Source: Ignavibacteria bacterium (GTDB taxonomy: Bacteria; Bacteroidota; Ignavibacteria; UBA10030). From it: DNA of 64,000 bases. The notes below the pieces were generated by a model that ran no database searches, had not been told where the DNA came from, and was given only the letters and a program-made list of their open reading frames with translations. The DNA lies in contig VGVZ01000005.1 of NCBI GenBank assembly GCA_016873805.1, positions 62,001 through 126,000 on the forward strand. Reading direction: 5' to 3'. The translations under genes were made by a program, and so were the position numbers. Below are positions 40,060-51,411 of the stretch, piece after piece (positions within the stretch are counted from its first letter, which is position 1; each line of letters opens with the position of its first letter).

Positions 40060-42765
40060 ATGGCAGACGCAGCCATCAAGAAAGTCAAAATCTACAAGCT
40101 CGCGACAGAGCTTAATCTCTCGAGTGAGACGATCATTGAGTTCCTTCGAAAGAAGGGATTCGAGGTGAAGAGTCACATGACCGTCGTCACGGAAGAAATG
40201 ATGCAGCTCTTGATGGCTCATTTCAAGAAGGAAAAGGACAGCGCGGAACGGCATCAGCGGAAAGTCCGCGAATTTCGGTCAAGCCGAAAGAAGGAAACAG
40301 CTGGAAAGGACGAGAAGGGAGAGATCGAAGAGATCCCCGTTCGCGAAGTGGCTGCCGAAGCCGTAGTCAAAGAGCCATTAGATCGTGCCGAAGTACTCGA
40401 GCCATCGACGACATCGGACACCGCGATCGCTGAAGGGGAAATGCCCGCGGTCGCAGAGGGCGCAATCATGGGTGAATCTGAGGATACCGAGATCGCCGTC
40501 GCCGGCGAGGTGACAGCAAGAGACTCCGGCATCGAACCAGAAGCCACCATCGCAGGTCGCACCGACGCCGCGCCGAAAAAGACCGGCGCTCGAGAAGCTG
40601 CGCCGAAAGAACCAAAGCCGAAGGGAAAGCGGTCGGAGAGTCCGTTGGAGAAGGCCGTGTCGAGGGCACCGCGCGGCCTCAAGATCAAGGGAAAGCTCGA
40701 TCTGCAGAAAACTACGGAAGAGACCCCTGGAGAGCCTGAAGAGAAGAAGAAGAAGAAGAAGAAGAAGAAGGTTGTCGAGGACTCCCGAAAACAGAAGCCG
40801 GATGTGGCCGCTCCGGAAGAGACACAACGCACGCGAAAGCGCAAGAAATCCAGGCACGCGGAGGTCGACGAGGCCGAGGTCGAGCGGGCGATTCGAACGA
40901 CTCTCGCCGGGATCGGTGACGAAAGTGCGGCCACACGAGCATCCCATCGAAAAAAGAAGCGGCTTGAGAGAGCTTTCGAGGAGCAGCGGATTCAGGAGGA
41001 GCTCGAGCGGGAGAAGACCATAGTCCGGGTGACGGAATTTGTGAGCGTGGGAGAGCTCGCCAACCTCATGCGGGTCTCTGTAGCCGAGGTCATCCAGAAG
41101 TGCATGGCGCTGGGCATGATGGTCTCGATCAATCAGCGTCTCGATCGTGATACCATCACGCTCGTTTCGGATGAGTTTGGATATCAGGTGAATTTTGAGC
41201 AGGAGTTTGCGCCGGAAATCCTCGATGATCACACCGACGATGAACAGAGTCTACAGCCCCGGCCTCCGGTGGTAACAATCATGGGGCACGTCGATCACGG
41301 AAAGACTTCTCTCCTTGACTATATTCGCCAGTCCAATGTTGTTGCGGGTGAATCGGGAGGCATCACGCAACATATCGGCGCGTACGAAGTTACACTGGAT
41401 GACGGCAAGCAGATCACATTTCTCGATACGCCGGGTCACGAGGCGTTCACAGCAATGAGGGCACGAGGAGCACAGGTCACCGATCTCGTTGTCCTGGTCG
41501 TGGCGTCCGATGATAACGTGATGCCGCAAACGGTCGAAGCGATCAGCCATGCTCAGGCGGCGTCGGTTTCCATTATCATTGCGATGAACAAAATCGATCG
41601 GGCCGATTCGAACCCCGAACGGATTCGTCAGCAGCTTTCCGAAAAGGGAGTGTTGGTCGAAGAGTGGGGAGGGAAATACCAGTCGGTCGAACTCTCCGCA
41701 AAGACGGGCCTGAACGTCGATCAGCTTCTTGAGAAGATCCTCCTCGAAGCGGAGATTCTGAACTTGAGGGCCAATCCGATTCGGCCGGCCCGGGGTATCG
41801 TGATCGAAGCAGAACTTGACAAAGGAAAAGGAATCGTCGTTTCCGTACTCGTTCAGAAGGGAACGCTGCGCACGGGAGATGGTTTCGTCTGCGGAATGTT
41901 CAGCGGACGCGTCCGTGCGATGTTCGACGAACGCGGCAATCGGATCGAGGCGGCAAAGCCCTCTCAGCCGGTCCAGGTGATCGGGTTCGACGGCATTCCT
42001 CAGGCGGGTGACGTTCTTGTGGTGATGTCCGACGAGCGTGACGCTCGTGATATCAGTTTGAAGCGGCAGCAGCTGAAGCGAGAGCAGGATTTTCGCCAGC
42101 GTCGGTTGATCACGCTGGACGATATCTCGAGTCGCATTAAAGAGGGTCAGCTCCGCGAACTTCCGGTCATCGTCAAGGGGGATGTCGACGGATCCGTGGA
42201 GGCACTGTCGGATTCGCTGATGAGATTGTCGACTGCCGAAGTGGGAGTAGTGGTCGTACACAAGGGCGTTGGCGGCATTTCGGAATCGGATGTGCTCCTC
42301 GCAGCGGCGTCCGGCGCGGTGATCATTGGCTTCCACGTCCGCCCGAATCTTAATGCGCGGCGGTTGGCAGAACAGGAAAGTGTGGATATCCGTCTGTACG
42401 ACATCATCTATGATGCCATCAATGAAATCCGAAGCGCACTGGAAGGTATGCTGGCGCCGTCGGTGTCGGAAGAAATTCTCTCCACCGTAGAGGTGCGAGA
42501 AGTGTTCAAGATGTCGCGTGTCGGCACTATCGCGGGTTGTTATGTGAAGGACGGGAAGATCGTGCGCAATGCGAAAGTGCGACTCATTCGGGATGGACTT
42601 GTGGTATTTACAGGTTCGATCGGATCGCTTCGACGATTCAAGGATGATGTGCGCGAAGTGGACCAGGGATTTGAGTGCGGTATCACTCTGGATGGATTCA
42701 ATGATATCAAATTGGGGGATATCATCGAAACCTTCAAGATGGTCGAGACAAAGCGAAAGTTGTAA
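40060..42765 (+). CDS. infB: Translation initiation factor IF-2
   Basis: [40 protein letters not shown]. Confidence 0.96.
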   Translation: MADAAIKKVKIYKLATELNLSSETIIEFLRKKGFEVKSHMTVVTEEMMQLLMAHFKKEKDSAERHQRKVREFRSSRKKETAGKDEKGEIEEIPVREVAAEAVVKEPLDRAEVLEPSTTSDTAIAEGEMPAVAEGAIMGESEDTEIAVAGEVTARDSGIEPEATIAGRTDAAPKKTGAREAAPKEPKPKGKRSESPLEKAVSRAPRGLKIKGKLDLQKTTEETPGEPEEKKKKKKKKKVVEDSRKQKPDVAAPEETQRTRKRKKSRHAEVDEAEVERAIRTTLAGIGDESAATRASHRKKKRLERAFEEQRIQEELEREKTIVRVTEFVSVGELANLMRVSVAEVIQKCMALGMMVSINQRLDRDTITLVSDEFGYQVNFEQEFAPEILDDHTDDEQSLQPRPPVVTIMGHVDHGKTSLLDYIRQSNVVAGESGGITQHIGAYEVTLDDGKQITFLDTPGHEAFTAMRARGAQVTDLVVLVVASDDNVMPQTVEAISHAQAASVSIIIAMNKIDRADSNPERIRQQLSEKGVLVEEWGGKYQSVELSAKTGLNVDQLLEKILLEAEILNLRANPIRPARGIVIEAELDKGKGIVVSVLVQKGTLRTGDGFVCGMFSGRVRAMFDERGNRIEAAKPSQPVQVIGFDGIPQAGDVLVVMSDERDARDISLKRQQLKREQDFRQRRLITLDDISSRIKEGQLRELPVIVKGDVDGSVEALSDSLMRLSTAEVGVVVVHKGVGGISESDVLLAAASGAVIIGFHVRPNLNARRLAEQESVDIRLYDIIYDAINEIRSALEGMLAPSVSEEILSTVEVREVFKMSRVGTIAGCYVKDGKIVRNAKVRLIRDGLVVFTGSIGSLRRFKDDVREVDQGFECGITLDGFNDIKLGDIIETFKMVETKRKL
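40744..40770 (+). repeat. (AAG)9 trinucleotide microsatellite within infB encoding nine Lys
   Basis: Nine consecutive AAG codons. Confidence 0.85.
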
Positions 42766-42774
42766 GAGGAGACG

Positions 42775-43140
42775 ATGTCGATTCGAACCGACAAAGTGGC
42801 GTCGCTCGTGAAGCACGAGGTGAGCAGCGTCCTCCAGAGAAACTTCAGCATGGAGGAGTATGGATTCATCACTGTTACCGAAGTTCGGATGAGTCCCGAT
42901 TTGAAAATCGCGAAGATCTATGTGAGCATTTTTGGGGATGTGACGAAAAAAGAAGGGACACTCAAAATGCTGGAGGAACAGCGACACTTCATTCGCGGTG
43001 AATTGGGACACAACGTTCGACTGAAGTATACGCCGACCATTCAGTTCTACCTTGACGAGACGCTGGATCACGCGATGAACATCGAGCAAATCCTCCACCA
43101 GATTCAAAAAGAATCCCCGAGAGATTCTAAGGATGAGTAG
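42775..43140 (+). CDS. rbfA: Ribosome-binding factor A
   Basis: VTEVRMSPDLKIAKIYVSIFG; position between infB and truB. Confidence 0.9.
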   Translation: MSIRTDKVASLVKHEVSSVLQRNFSMEEYGFITVTEVRMSPDLKIAKIYVSIFGDVTKKEGTLKMLEEQRHFIRGELGHNVRLKYTPTIQFYLDETLDHAMNIEQILHQIQKESPRDSKDE

Positions 43141-43142
43141 GC

Positions 43143-43862
43143 ATGTCAGAGACATCCGTGAAATTGCAGGATCTCGATTTCAACGGCGATGGGGAAACGT
43201 TGTTTGTGGATAAGCCTCTGGATTGGTCCTCGTTTGATGTTGTTCGGTATCTCAAGAAACGGTACGATATCAGGAAAATCGGACACGCCGGTACGTTGGA
43301 TCCGAACGCGACAGGTCTCCTCATCATCTGCACGGGTCGAAAAACGAAGGCCCTGCAGTCGTACGTGGGACTCGAGAAAGAGTACACAGGTGTGATGGAG
43401 CTCGGCGTGCGAACCGACACCTTCGACTCAGAAGGAGTGGTTGTAGAGCGGAAGACGCTGGACGATGTCACCGACCAACGAATCCGTGATGTGCAATCGC
43501 TCTTCATCGGGAGGCAGTTGCAGGTTCCGCCGATGTTCTCGGCTGCGAAGTTCAAGGGAAAGCCGCTCTACAAATTGGCCCGTCGGGGCCGCACCGTTGA
43601 GCGGGAGGCCCGGGAGATCGAGATTGCGGAATTCGAAATCCTTGACATCAGCTTGCCGATGATCACGTTCCGCGTGGTGTGTTCGAAGGGAACGTATATT
43701 CGGGCGCTGGTTGAGGACTTTGGCATCACCCTCGGGTGTGGGGCAACGCTGCGAGAGCTGAGGAGGACGCGCATCGGTACATATCATGTGTCCAAGGCGG
43801 TTTCCATCGCCGGTGTGCGCGGTGATCCGGAGGCAATGCTCGAAGGGATCGAGCGGCAATGA
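43143..43862 (+). CDS. truB: tRNA pseudouridine(55) synthase TruB
   Basis: VDKPLDWSSFDVVRYL, KIGHAGTLDPNATGLL. Confidence 0.94.
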   Translation: MSETSVKLQDLDFNGDGETLFVDKPLDWSSFDVVRYLKKRYDIRKIGHAGTLDPNATGLLIICTGRKTKALQSYVGLEKEYTGVMELGVRTDTFDSEGVVVERKTLDDVTDQRIRDVQSLFIGRQLQVPPMFSAAKFKGKPLYKLARRGRTVEREAREIEIAEFEILDISLPMITFRVVCSKGTYIRALVEDFGITLGCGATLRELRRTRIGTYHVSKAVSIAGVRGDPEAMLEGIERQ

Positions 43863-44803
43863 AGGTTGTTCACGATCTGTCTCAGACAGGGTACGAGAAG
43901 AACACAGTGGTCACCGTTGGTACGTTTGACGGTGTTCACCGGGGCCATGAGTTGATCATTCGCGAGACCGTGGATCGGGCGCGCCGTCGAGGCGGCCGCA
44001 GTGTCGTGGTGACATTCGATCCGCATCCTCGCAAAATCATCCGTCGTCAAGGGGAGAGTGTACAACTTCTGTCGAGCCTGACGGAGCGCTCGGAGTTCTG
44101 TCGTGACCTTCATGTCGATGTGTTCTATGTGATCGAATTCACGTTCGAATTCTCACGTCAGAATTTCCGTGATTTCTATCTACGGTACGTGATCAACGGG
44201 ATTGGGGTCAGCGAAGTGGTTGAAGGGTACGATCATCACTTCGGTCGTGATCGCGAAGGAAATATCGAGACGCTTGTTCAGCTTGGAGGGGAATTCGATT
44301 TCAGCGTGCATGCGATCCAGCCGGTGTGTGTCGACAATGTGCCGGTGAGCAGTTCGGCTATCCGAACCACCCTTCTCGAAGGAAATGTCGCACTCGCCGC
44401 TCGGTTGCTTGGACAACCGTATCGGCTGGCCGGCAGGGTGGTGCCGGGAGACGGACGCGGCAAAGATCTCGGGTATCCGACGGCCAACCTGGCGCTCGAG
44501 TTCGCCGAGCGGCTCGTTCCACGAAACGGTATCTACTTCGTCGAAGTTATCCGAGGTTCGGAGCGTCATTTTGGGATGGCCAGCATCGGGGTACGACCAA
44601 CCTTCAATACAAACGGCACGCGCACCATTGAGGTGAACATCCTCGATTTCGCGGCGGATGTTTATGGCGAGTTACTGGAACTGAAATTCATCGAGCGTCT
44701 GCGGGATGAATTGAAGTATGAACGTGTCGAAGATCTCGTGAACCAGATGCGCAAAGACCGAGAAGAAAGTCTGCGACTTCGCTCGATGATGAGCAAGTCT
44801 TAA
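43859..44803 (+). CDS. ribF: Bifunctional riboflavin kinase/FAD synthetase
   Basis: [35 protein letters not shown]. Confidence 0.94.
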   Translation: MKVVHDLSQTGYEKNTVVTVGTFDGVHRGHELIIRETVDRARRRGGRSVVVTFDPHPRKIIRRQGESVQLLSSLTERSEFCRDLHVDVFYVIEFTFEFSRQNFRDFYLRYVINGIGVSEVVEGYDHHFGRDREGNIETLVQLGGEFDFSVHAIQPVCVDNVPVSSSAIRTTLLEGNVALAARLLGQPYRLAGRVVPGDGRGKDLGYPTANLALEFAERLVPRNGIYFVEVIRGSERHFGMASIGVRPTFNTNGTRTIEVNILDFAADVYGELLELKFIERLRDELKYERVEDLVNQMRKDREESLRLRSMMSKS

Positions 44804-44858
44804 CTGGGAACGTAGGGTTGTCCACAATGTGTCATATCATTTTATCGCAGGAGCAATA

Positions 44859-45128
44859 ATGCCAATTACGAAGGAACAGAAATCGGAATTGATCAAGAAG
44901 TACGGTAAGAAGGCGAACGACTCGGGATCCCCCGAGGTGCAAATCGCGCTCTTGACTGCGCACATCAATTCGATGACACCGCATTTTGAGAGCCATAAGA
45001 AAGATCATCATGGGAGACTCGGATTGCTCAAACTCGTGGGCAAGCGTCGTCGCTTGCTCGACTATCTCATGCGCAAAGACATTGCCCGGTATCGCAAGAT
45101 CATCGCCGAGCTGGAAATTCGAAAGTAA
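44859..45128 (+). CDS. rpsO: 30S ribosomal protein S15
   Basis: [46 protein letters not shown]. Confidence 0.96.
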   Translation: MPITKEQKSELIKKYGKKANDSGSPEVQIALLTAHINSMTPHFESHKKDHHGRLGLLKLVGKRRRLLDYLMRKDIARYRKIIAELEIRK

Positions 45129-45142
45129 TAGAACCTCTACCC

Positions 45143-45161
45143 GGACGGCGAATGGCCGTCC
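45143..45161 (+). other. rpsO-pnp intergenic hairpin (no U-run; possible RNA processing site)
   Basis: GGACGGC-gaatg-GCCGTCC. Confidence 0.55.
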
Positions 45162-45184
45162 CATTCAACAGATTGGAACTAGAA

Positions 45185-47359
45185 ATGAAAGTATCAACAG
45201 AAGTCACGTTGGGCGGCAAGATGTTCACCTACGAGACGGGCCAATTCGCAAAACAGGCTGACGGCTCCGTCATGGTGCGATATGCAGATACAATGGTGCT
45301 GGCCACAGTGGTGAGTATGAGGGAACCTGACGAAGAACGGGATTTCTTCCCGTTGCAGGTGGAATTCAGAGAGAAGACTTCGGCAGCAGGAAAGATCCCT
45401 GGCGGCTTCTTCAAACGAGAAGGAAGACCCACCGAAAAGGAAATCCTGTCGTCGCGGCTCATCGATCGGCCCATCCGACCGATGTTTCCCGAAGGATACC
45501 GGAACGAGACACAGATTCTTGTCACCGTGTATTCATCAGATATGCAGCACGATGGAGACGTCCTCGGCGCATGCGCGGCATCAGCGGCGCTGATGGTGTC
45601 CGACATTCCTTTTGACGGTCCGATTGCCGAGGTCCGCGTGGGACGCATCAACGGACAGTTTCTCATCAATCCGACCCATGAGCAGCTCAATCAGAGCGAC
45701 TGCGACATCACGGTGGCAGGCACGATGGATTCGATCGTGATGGTCGAGGGCGGATCGCTGGAACTGACTGAATCAGAAGTGCTCGATGCGCTCAAATTCG
45801 CGCACGAGGAAATTCGAAATCTCTGCAAGGGACAGGTTGAGCTGGCGAAGATCGTCCGAAAGGAAAAGCGGGAGATCATGATCCCTGAGATTCCCTCAGG
45901 ACTCGAAGATGAAGTGCGATCGCTGACCGGATCTCGCCTGAAAGAACTGAGCCAGACCGTATTGACGAAGGAGGAACGAAATTCCGCAACACGGAAAGTG
46001 TACGAAGAAATCCAGACTGCTCTGGCGGAAAAGTATCCGGAGAAGCAAAAGGTTATTGAGAATGCGATCCATGAGATCGAAAAGGACGCGATGCGATCGA
46101 TGATCCTTGATCAGGGAAAACGACTGGATGGTCGAAGCCTGACCGATATCCGTTCGATCTTCTGCGAGACCGGCTTGTTGCCGCGGACCCACGGATCGTC
46201 GCTCTTCACACGCGGTGAAACCCAGAGTCTCACGACGGCAACGCTGGGGACCAAGATGGATGAACAGATTCTGGACGGGCTGATTCCTGATGCGACCAAG
46301 AGGTTTATGCTCCATTACAACTTCCCCCCCTTCAGTGTGGGAGAGGTGGGGAGAGTGGGTTCGCCGGGACGTCGAGAAATCGGTCACGGTAATCTTGCGG
46401 AGCGAGCGCTTGTGGAGATGACCCCGGCGGAAAGTGAATTTCCGTACACGATCCGCATCGTTTCCGATATCCTCGAGTCGAACGGATCGTCTTCGATGGC
46501 GACGGTGTGTGCGGGAAGCTTGGCTCTGTTCGATGCCGGAGTCCCCATGAAGAAAGCGGTGGCAGGCATCGCGATGGGCCTCGTAAAAGAGGGAGACCGG
46601 GTGGCAATCCTGAGCGACATCCTTGGCAACGAAGATCATCTCGGTGACATGGATTTCAAAGTCGCCGGCACCAGAGATGGCATTACGGCGTTCCAGATGG
46701 ACATCAAGATCAAAGGGATCTCGTTCGCAGTCATGGAGCAGGCGTTGGCCCAGGCAAAGGAGGGCCGAATGAAGATCCTTGAAATCATGGATGCAACTAT
46801 CCCGGAACCGCGGCAGGTGCTTTCTCCGTATGCTCCGCGTCTGCAGACCATAAGAATTCCCGTCGACATGATCGGACTGCTGATCGGTCCTGGCGGGAAG
46901 AATATCCGGCAACTCGTGAAGGACACGGGGGCCGAGATTAATGTCGAAGATGACGGAACGGTCACCATTGCGGCGGTCGGGGACGAGTCGGCCCAGAAGG
47001 CGATCGCCGCGATCGAGCGCTTGACAGAACTTCCCGAGGTGGGGAAGACCTATCTCGCGACGGTCAAGCGGATCATGGATTTCGGGGCCTTCGTGGAAAT
47101 TCTTCCGGGAAAAGAAGGTCTCGTGCACATCTCACAGCTTGACGTCAATCGTGTCGCCAAGGTGGATGACATCGTGAAGTTGGGAGATCAAATTGAGGTG
47201 AAGCTCATGAAGATCGACGAAGAGGGAAGGTTGAACCTTAGCCGCAAGGCACTTCTGGCCGGTGGTGAGAATGCCGAGGAGGAAATGAATCGTCCCCGTG
47301 AACGTCGTCCCCGTCGCGACGGACGCGGCGGCAGAGATTCCCGACCACGGCGACACTAG
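45185..47359 (+). CDS. pnp: Polyribonucleotide nucleotidyltransferase
   Basis: RPIRPMFPEGYRNETQI, IGPGGKNIRQLVKDTGAEINVEDDGTVTI, C-terminal S1 domain. Confidence 0.96.
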   Translation: MKVSTEVTLGGKMFTYETGQFAKQADGSVMVRYADTMVLATVVSMREPDEERDFFPLQVEFREKTSAAGKIPGGFFKREGRPTEKEILSSRLIDRPIRPMFPEGYRNETQILVTVYSSDMQHDGDVLGACAASAALMVSDIPFDGPIAEVRVGRINGQFLINPTHEQLNQSDCDITVAGTMDSIVMVEGGSLELTESEVLDALKFAHEEIRNLCKGQVELAKIVRKEKREIMIPEIPSGLEDEVRSLTGSRLKELSQTVLTKEERNSATRKVYEEIQTALAEKYPEKQKVIENAIHEIEKDAMRSMILDQGKRLDGRSLTDIRSIFCETGLLPRTHGSSLFTRGETQSLTTATLGTKMDEQILDGLIPDATKRFMLHYNFPPFSVGEVGRVGSPGRREIGHGNLAERALVEMTPAESEFPYTIRIVSDILESNGSSSMATVCAGSLALFDAGVPMKKAVAGIAMGLVKEGDRVAILSDILGNEDHLGDMDFKVAGTRDGITAFQMDIKIKGISFAVMEQALAQAKEGRMKILEIMDATIPEPRQVLSPYAPRLQTIRIPVDMIGLLIGPGGKNIRQLVKDTGAEINVEDDGTVTIAAVGDESAQKAIAAIERLTELPEVGKTYLATVKRIMDFGAFVEILPGKEGLVHISQLDVNRVAKVDDIVKLGDQIEVKLMKIDEEGRLNLSRKALLAGGENAEEEMNRPRERRPRRDGRGGRDSRPRRH

Positions 47360-47451
47360 TCACGACTCGTTTACGCATGTTGCAATCCTCACACCGGGTA
47401 CGACGAAGGTCCCGCTGTGGGGATTTCTTCTTCTGACAGATCGCGAATTCC

Positions 47452-48717
47452 ATGAGCACTGTTCTGACTCCCCGGATTCCCGGCGATAAATCCATTTCGC
47501 ATCGTGCATTGATTGTCGGAGCGATATCCGAGGGATTGTCCACTGTTGAAGGGCTTCTTTTCGCGGAAGATCCGAAGAGTACGTTGGGATGTCTTCGCGC
47601 AATGGGCTGTGAGGCGGAGTGGAAGGGAAGTCTCCTCCACATCCAAGGACACGGCTTGCGGGGATTCCACCAGCCAACGCAGATGCTGGATGCCGGCAAT
47701 TCCGGTACCACCATTCGGTTGCTCAGCGGCGTGCTTGCCGGACAACGCTTTCCAACGGTCATATCCGGTGACGAATCTCTCCGTCAACGGCCGATGATGC
47801 GAATCGTGCGACCGCTTGTTGAGATGGGAGCATCGATCAGTGCCAGCGATGGTCGACCGCCACTCACCATACAACCGTCGCCGGACCTGCGATCCATCAC
47901 GTATGAACTTCCTATTCCGAGTGCCCAGGTGAAGTCTGCCGTGTTGTTGGCCGGACTCTACGCGGAGGGAACCACACGGATCATTGAAATCATTCGAACG
48001 CGCGATCATACGGAGAGGATTCTCGGCCTCTCCACGAAGCTCATCGACGGTACACATGTTACCGCGATTCAGGGAGGGACGATCCGCCATGGTCAGCGCT
48101 TTGTGATACCCGGTGACATCTCCTCGGCAGTCTTCTTCGTTGCGGCAGCTCTCCTGACTCCAGGAGCGGAAGTGATTCTTCGGAACATCGGTATCAATCC
48201 CACACGAATGAGGGGTATCGATATCCTCAGGAGTGTCGGTGCGGCGATCGACATTCAGCCGGAAGCGGAACATGCGGGGGAGCCGATCGGGACAATTGTG
48301 GCACAATACTCATCCCTCGCTGGAGAAATCCGTCTGGGCAGGAGCGATGTGATCGGGATGATAGACGAAATTCCCATCGTGGCTGCACTCGCTGCGGCGG
48401 TCGGTATTTCGTTCGAAGTGAGAGGAGCGGCCGAACTGCGCGTGAAAGAATCGGACAGAATCAGCGCGATGGTCGACAATCTTCGAGCTCTCGGCGTGGA
48501 TGTCGAGGAGTACGACGATGGTTTTGCCTTCGGGGCAGGGAAGAGGTTGCAGGGCGGCCTCGTTCGATCGAGAGGGGATCACCGAATTGCGATGGCCTTC
48601 GGGGTGATGGATCTGACAATCAAGAGACTCGAAATTGATGATCCGAATTGCGTCGATATCTCATTTCCAGGATTCTGGAAAGAGCTTGAACAATTTTCCC
48701 GGCTGCATGATCCGTAA
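47452..48717 (+). CDS. aroA: 3-phosphoshikimate 1-carboxyvinyltransferase
   Basis: PGDKSISHRALIVGA, LDAGNSGTTIRLLSG, KESDRISAM. Confidence 0.94.
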   Translation: MSTVLTPRIPGDKSISHRALIVGAISEGLSTVEGLLFAEDPKSTLGCLRAMGCEAEWKGSLLHIQGHGLRGFHQPTQMLDAGNSGTTIRLLSGVLAGQRFPTVISGDESLRQRPMMRIVRPLVEMGASISASDGRPPLTIQPSPDLRSITYELPIPSAQVKSAVLLAGLYAEGTTRIIEIIRTRDHTERILGLSTKLIDGTHVTAIQGGTIRHGQRFVIPGDISSAVFFVAAALLTPGAEVILRNIGINPTRMRGIDILRSVGAAIDIQPEAEHAGEPIGTIVAQYSSLAGEIRLGRSDVIGMIDEIPIVAALAAAVGISFEVRGAAELRVKESDRISAMVDNLRALGVDVEEYDDGFAFGAGKRLQGGLVRSRGDHRIAMAFGVMDLTIKRLEIDDPNCVDISFPGFWKELEQFSRLHDP

Positions 48718-48742
48718 GAACGACGGAATTCGTGGTGCGAAG

Positions 48743-50392
48743 CTAGAGGTGCATTTTGACCACCTGATGCCGATGCTTGTCGACGATCAGTTCATCTTTG
48801 AGCCAACGCAGAAAATCGAGCCCATATTTGTTAAGGAAGTGAACGATGCTTAGCTCACGTTCCTGAAGATTGGAGAAAGGAAAGAGATGGAGATGAGCTT
48901 TGTCAATTTGTCGTAACGTGGCCTCGCCTGCTCGTTTCTGGGCCGCGATGGCCTTGTGCTTGAGATTCTCGATCTGATAGCTGATTTTGTTTTTTGCTGT
49001 CGCGACTCCCCCCGCGAGTGTGGGGTCGATCTGCGAAAGTCCCTGTTGGAGAATCTCCAGCGATTCATTCAATCCTGCAATAGTCCCGCCAAACAACTCC
49101 TCAAGCCTTACATCGGACAATCGACCGGCGACAGTCTCGCCGAGCATTTCCCGATCGCCAAAGAAGTCCTTTACCTCCAGGGAGTATTTCTCGAGTACTC
49201 GTTGAACCCGCTCTTCGATGATCGTGACACTTGCGCGAGGGAAGAGAATGGGCATTTGAATGCCAAATTCCGCATAGACTGTCTGTAGCTGCGCGAAGTA
49301 GGAGATTTCTGCTGGTCCCGCGACGTAGCACGCGGTGGGGAGTAATGCATCCTGGCAAATAGGGCGCAACGCGACGTTTGGACTGAAGAGTTCTGGATTA
49401 TTTTCAAGCATCTCCGTCAGGGCCTCCTTTGAGTGTCGCTGGCGTGTGCCCTTCAATGAGTACCCCAGGGGATGGGGTTCGATGAGATGTCGGCCTCCCT
49501 TGTGGAAGAGGAAGAGGTTGATCGGCTTCGGCTTAATCTGAGCGAGATAGTGTTTTTCCAGTTCTACACTCGCGCCGATCATCAGCGTGCAAGTCTTTGG
49601 CGCGTGCTCGATCTCCCGTCGAAAAAGAGGTTTGAGAAGTTGCTTGATCGCGGGATCGTTCGGATCGAGGAAGATGAGACCGGAATCTTCGAGAAGATCA
49701 TTCATCAGGTGGACAAATGATCGATTGAACGTCATGCCTTTCTGATAGGCCGTTCGCAGAAGGGACATAACTTGCGGCGTGAATTCCGTTTCCAGCAACG
49801 AGGCGTGGAGTTGATTGATGAGGGAGTCGATCGTCTCATCGAATTCGATTCGGCCAACGGCTCCGTAGTTCGCATCGTCCTTAGCGGTTTCCGGATTGTA
49901 CGATGCCTTCAAGAGATTGTTGTCTTTGTCAATGACGTTGATGGAGCGAACCTCTTCAAAGTCATGATCCTCCCCCTCCAGCCAAAATACTGGAACAAAA
50001 CTGTAGTCGGGGTACCGTGCAGAGAGTTGTTCCGTAAGCTTGATGGTCGTGAGGGCCTTGTATATCGTATAGAGCGGTCCGGTGAAGATTCCAACCTGCT
50101 GGCCGGTGACAACGGCCACCGTGTTGTCGTTCAGGAGGGCATCGATGTTGGCAAGTGTCCGCACGCCGCAGTGGAATGCACGGTTCTGCAAGGAGAGGAT
50201 GTTGACGAGCGTTGAACGGTCGAGTGTTCGCTGCGAGGCAGTAGTGATGCTGCGCTCCCATGCGCGGGGATCCCGAAAATCCGATTCGTAGTATTCGTGT
50301 ACGCGTTCATAGTTCGTTACGTAATCCACGAAGAGTTTCGAGAATGCCGTGGAGGCTGATTGGATCTCGCGGTAATCAAGCCACTGATTCAT
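48743..50392 (-). CDS. bshC: Bacillithiol synthase BshC
   Basis: VVTGQQVGIFTGPLYTIYKALTTIKL, VFWLEGEDHDFEEV. Confidence 0.92.
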   Translation of the reverse strand: MNQWLDYREIQSASTAFSKLFVDYVTNYERVHEYYESDFRDPRAWERSITTASQRTLDRSTLVNILSLQNRAFHCGVRTLANIDALLNDNTVAVVTGQQVGIFTGPLYTIYKALTTIKLTEQLSARYPDYSFVPVFWLEGEDHDFEEVRSINVIDKDNNLLKASYNPETAKDDANYGAVGRIEFDETIDSLINQLHASLLETEFTPQVMSLLRTAYQKGMTFNRSFVHLMNDLLEDSGLIFLDPNDPAIKQLLKPLFRREIEHAPKTCTLMIGASVELEKHYLAQIKPKPINLFLFHKGGRHLIEPHPLGYSLKGTRQRHSKEALTEMLENNPELFSPNVALRPICQDALLPTACYVAGPAEISYFAQLQTVYAEFGIQMPILFPRASVTIIEERVQRVLEKYSLEVKDFFGDREMLGETVAGRLSDVRLEELFGGTIAGLNESLEILQQGLSQIDPTLAGGVATAKNKISYQIENLKHKAIAAQKRAGEATLRQIDKAHLHLFPFSNLQERELSIVHFLNKYGLDFLRWLKDELIVDKHRHQVVKMHL

Positions 50393-50423
50393 GGGTTGGT
50401 CCAGGCGTTCGATTTGGGATAGG

Positions 50424-50454
50424 CCAATATACCACTTTCACGAATTGACTGCAA
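50424..50454 (-). promoter_or_regulatory. Putative promoter TTG-N20-TATATTGG for bshC
   Basis: Minus strand: TTG 50454-50452, TATATTGG 50431-50424. Confidence 0.6.
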
Positions 50455-50541
50455 CCAAATGGACGGAGCCGATTCCAGCTTCCGTCGGTACCGGCAGATG
50501 ACGAAAAGGGAACTGAGGCGAGAAGGATGTGACACACCGCA

Positions 50542-51411
50542 CTACAGTCGAACCAGAACGTGTTTGAGCAAGATTGCAAACTGATGCTTCACGCGATTGG
50601 CAGTCTCAGTGACTTCATCGTGTGTGAGCTTGCTGGGAGAAATTCCTGATGCGAGGTTGGAGATCAGAGAAAGCCCCAGAAGGTCCATCCCAAGTGTGGC
50701 GGCTGCCGAAATCTCCGGGACAGTAGACATTCCAACGGCATCCGCACCGATGCGATGGAGCATCTCGATTTCGGCTACAGTTTCATACGATGGTCCCTTC
50801 AGCCAGCAATAGACCCCTTCGCGCATCGGAAGTCCAATCGCGGATGCCGCATTCCGGACCAGAGCGACGAGTCGAGGCGAGAAGACCGGAGCCACCCGTT
50901 GTCGCGAAGAGCCGCCAGGAAGCTGAGGTGCATTGGGGAGGATGGCGTCCGACGTGTGGAATTGTCGATCTCCAAGAAACGTAAGACTCAGAACATCCCG
51001 AATGAGCATGAGATCGCCCGGGGAATAGGTGCGATTGATGCCGCCTGCCGCATTGGTGACAATGAGGTCCCGTGCACCAAGGGCGTGGGCGACATGGACA
51101 GGAAGAACTGTCGGTGTCAAATCTCCGGTTTCATAGAAATGCACTCTCCCCTTGAACACGACCAGCGTCGGCGAGCTCCTGCCGCTATGTCGTAAGCTTC
51201 CGATGACGATCTTCCCCGCGTGTCCGACGACGGTGGAGTGCGGATAGTTCGGTATCGATGACGTCGGTATCGATACTGCATTGTCAAGAAGGTCGGCGAA
51301 ATCACCGAGTCCTGAGCCCAGGATGAGCGCAACGGCTGGACGTTTCTTCGTCCGTTTTTGGATATGCCGAACTGTCTCTGAGACCCGGAGTCGTAAGAAG
51401 TCGTAGCTCAT
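50542..51411 (-). CDS. punA: Purine-nucleoside phosphorylase
   Basis: ALILGSGLGDFADLL, TNAAGGINRTYSPGDLMLI, GVYCWLKGPSYET. Confidence 0.9.
   Translation of the reverse strand: MSYDFLRLRVSETVRHIQKRTKKRPAVALILGSGLGDFADLLDNAVSIPTSSIPNYPHSTVVGHAGKIVIGSLRHSGRSSPTLVVFKGRVHFYETGDLTPTVLPVHVAHALGARDLIVTNAAGGINRTYSPGDLMLIRDVLSLTFLGDRQFHTSDAILPNAPQLPGGSSRQRVAPVFSPRLVALVRNAASAIGLPMREGVYCWLKGPSYETVAEIEMLHRIGADAVGMSTVPEISAAATLGMDLLGLSLISNLASGISPSKLTHDEVTETANRVKHQFAILLKHVLVRL

Noticed and set aside
41251-43155. 634-aa antisense ORF opposite infB/rbfA
   Set aside because: Low-complexity, His/Arg-rich translation antisense to conserved genes; typical shadow ORF.
45896-47128. 410-aa antisense ORF opposite pnp
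   Set aside because: Antisense to confident pnp; no family motifs.
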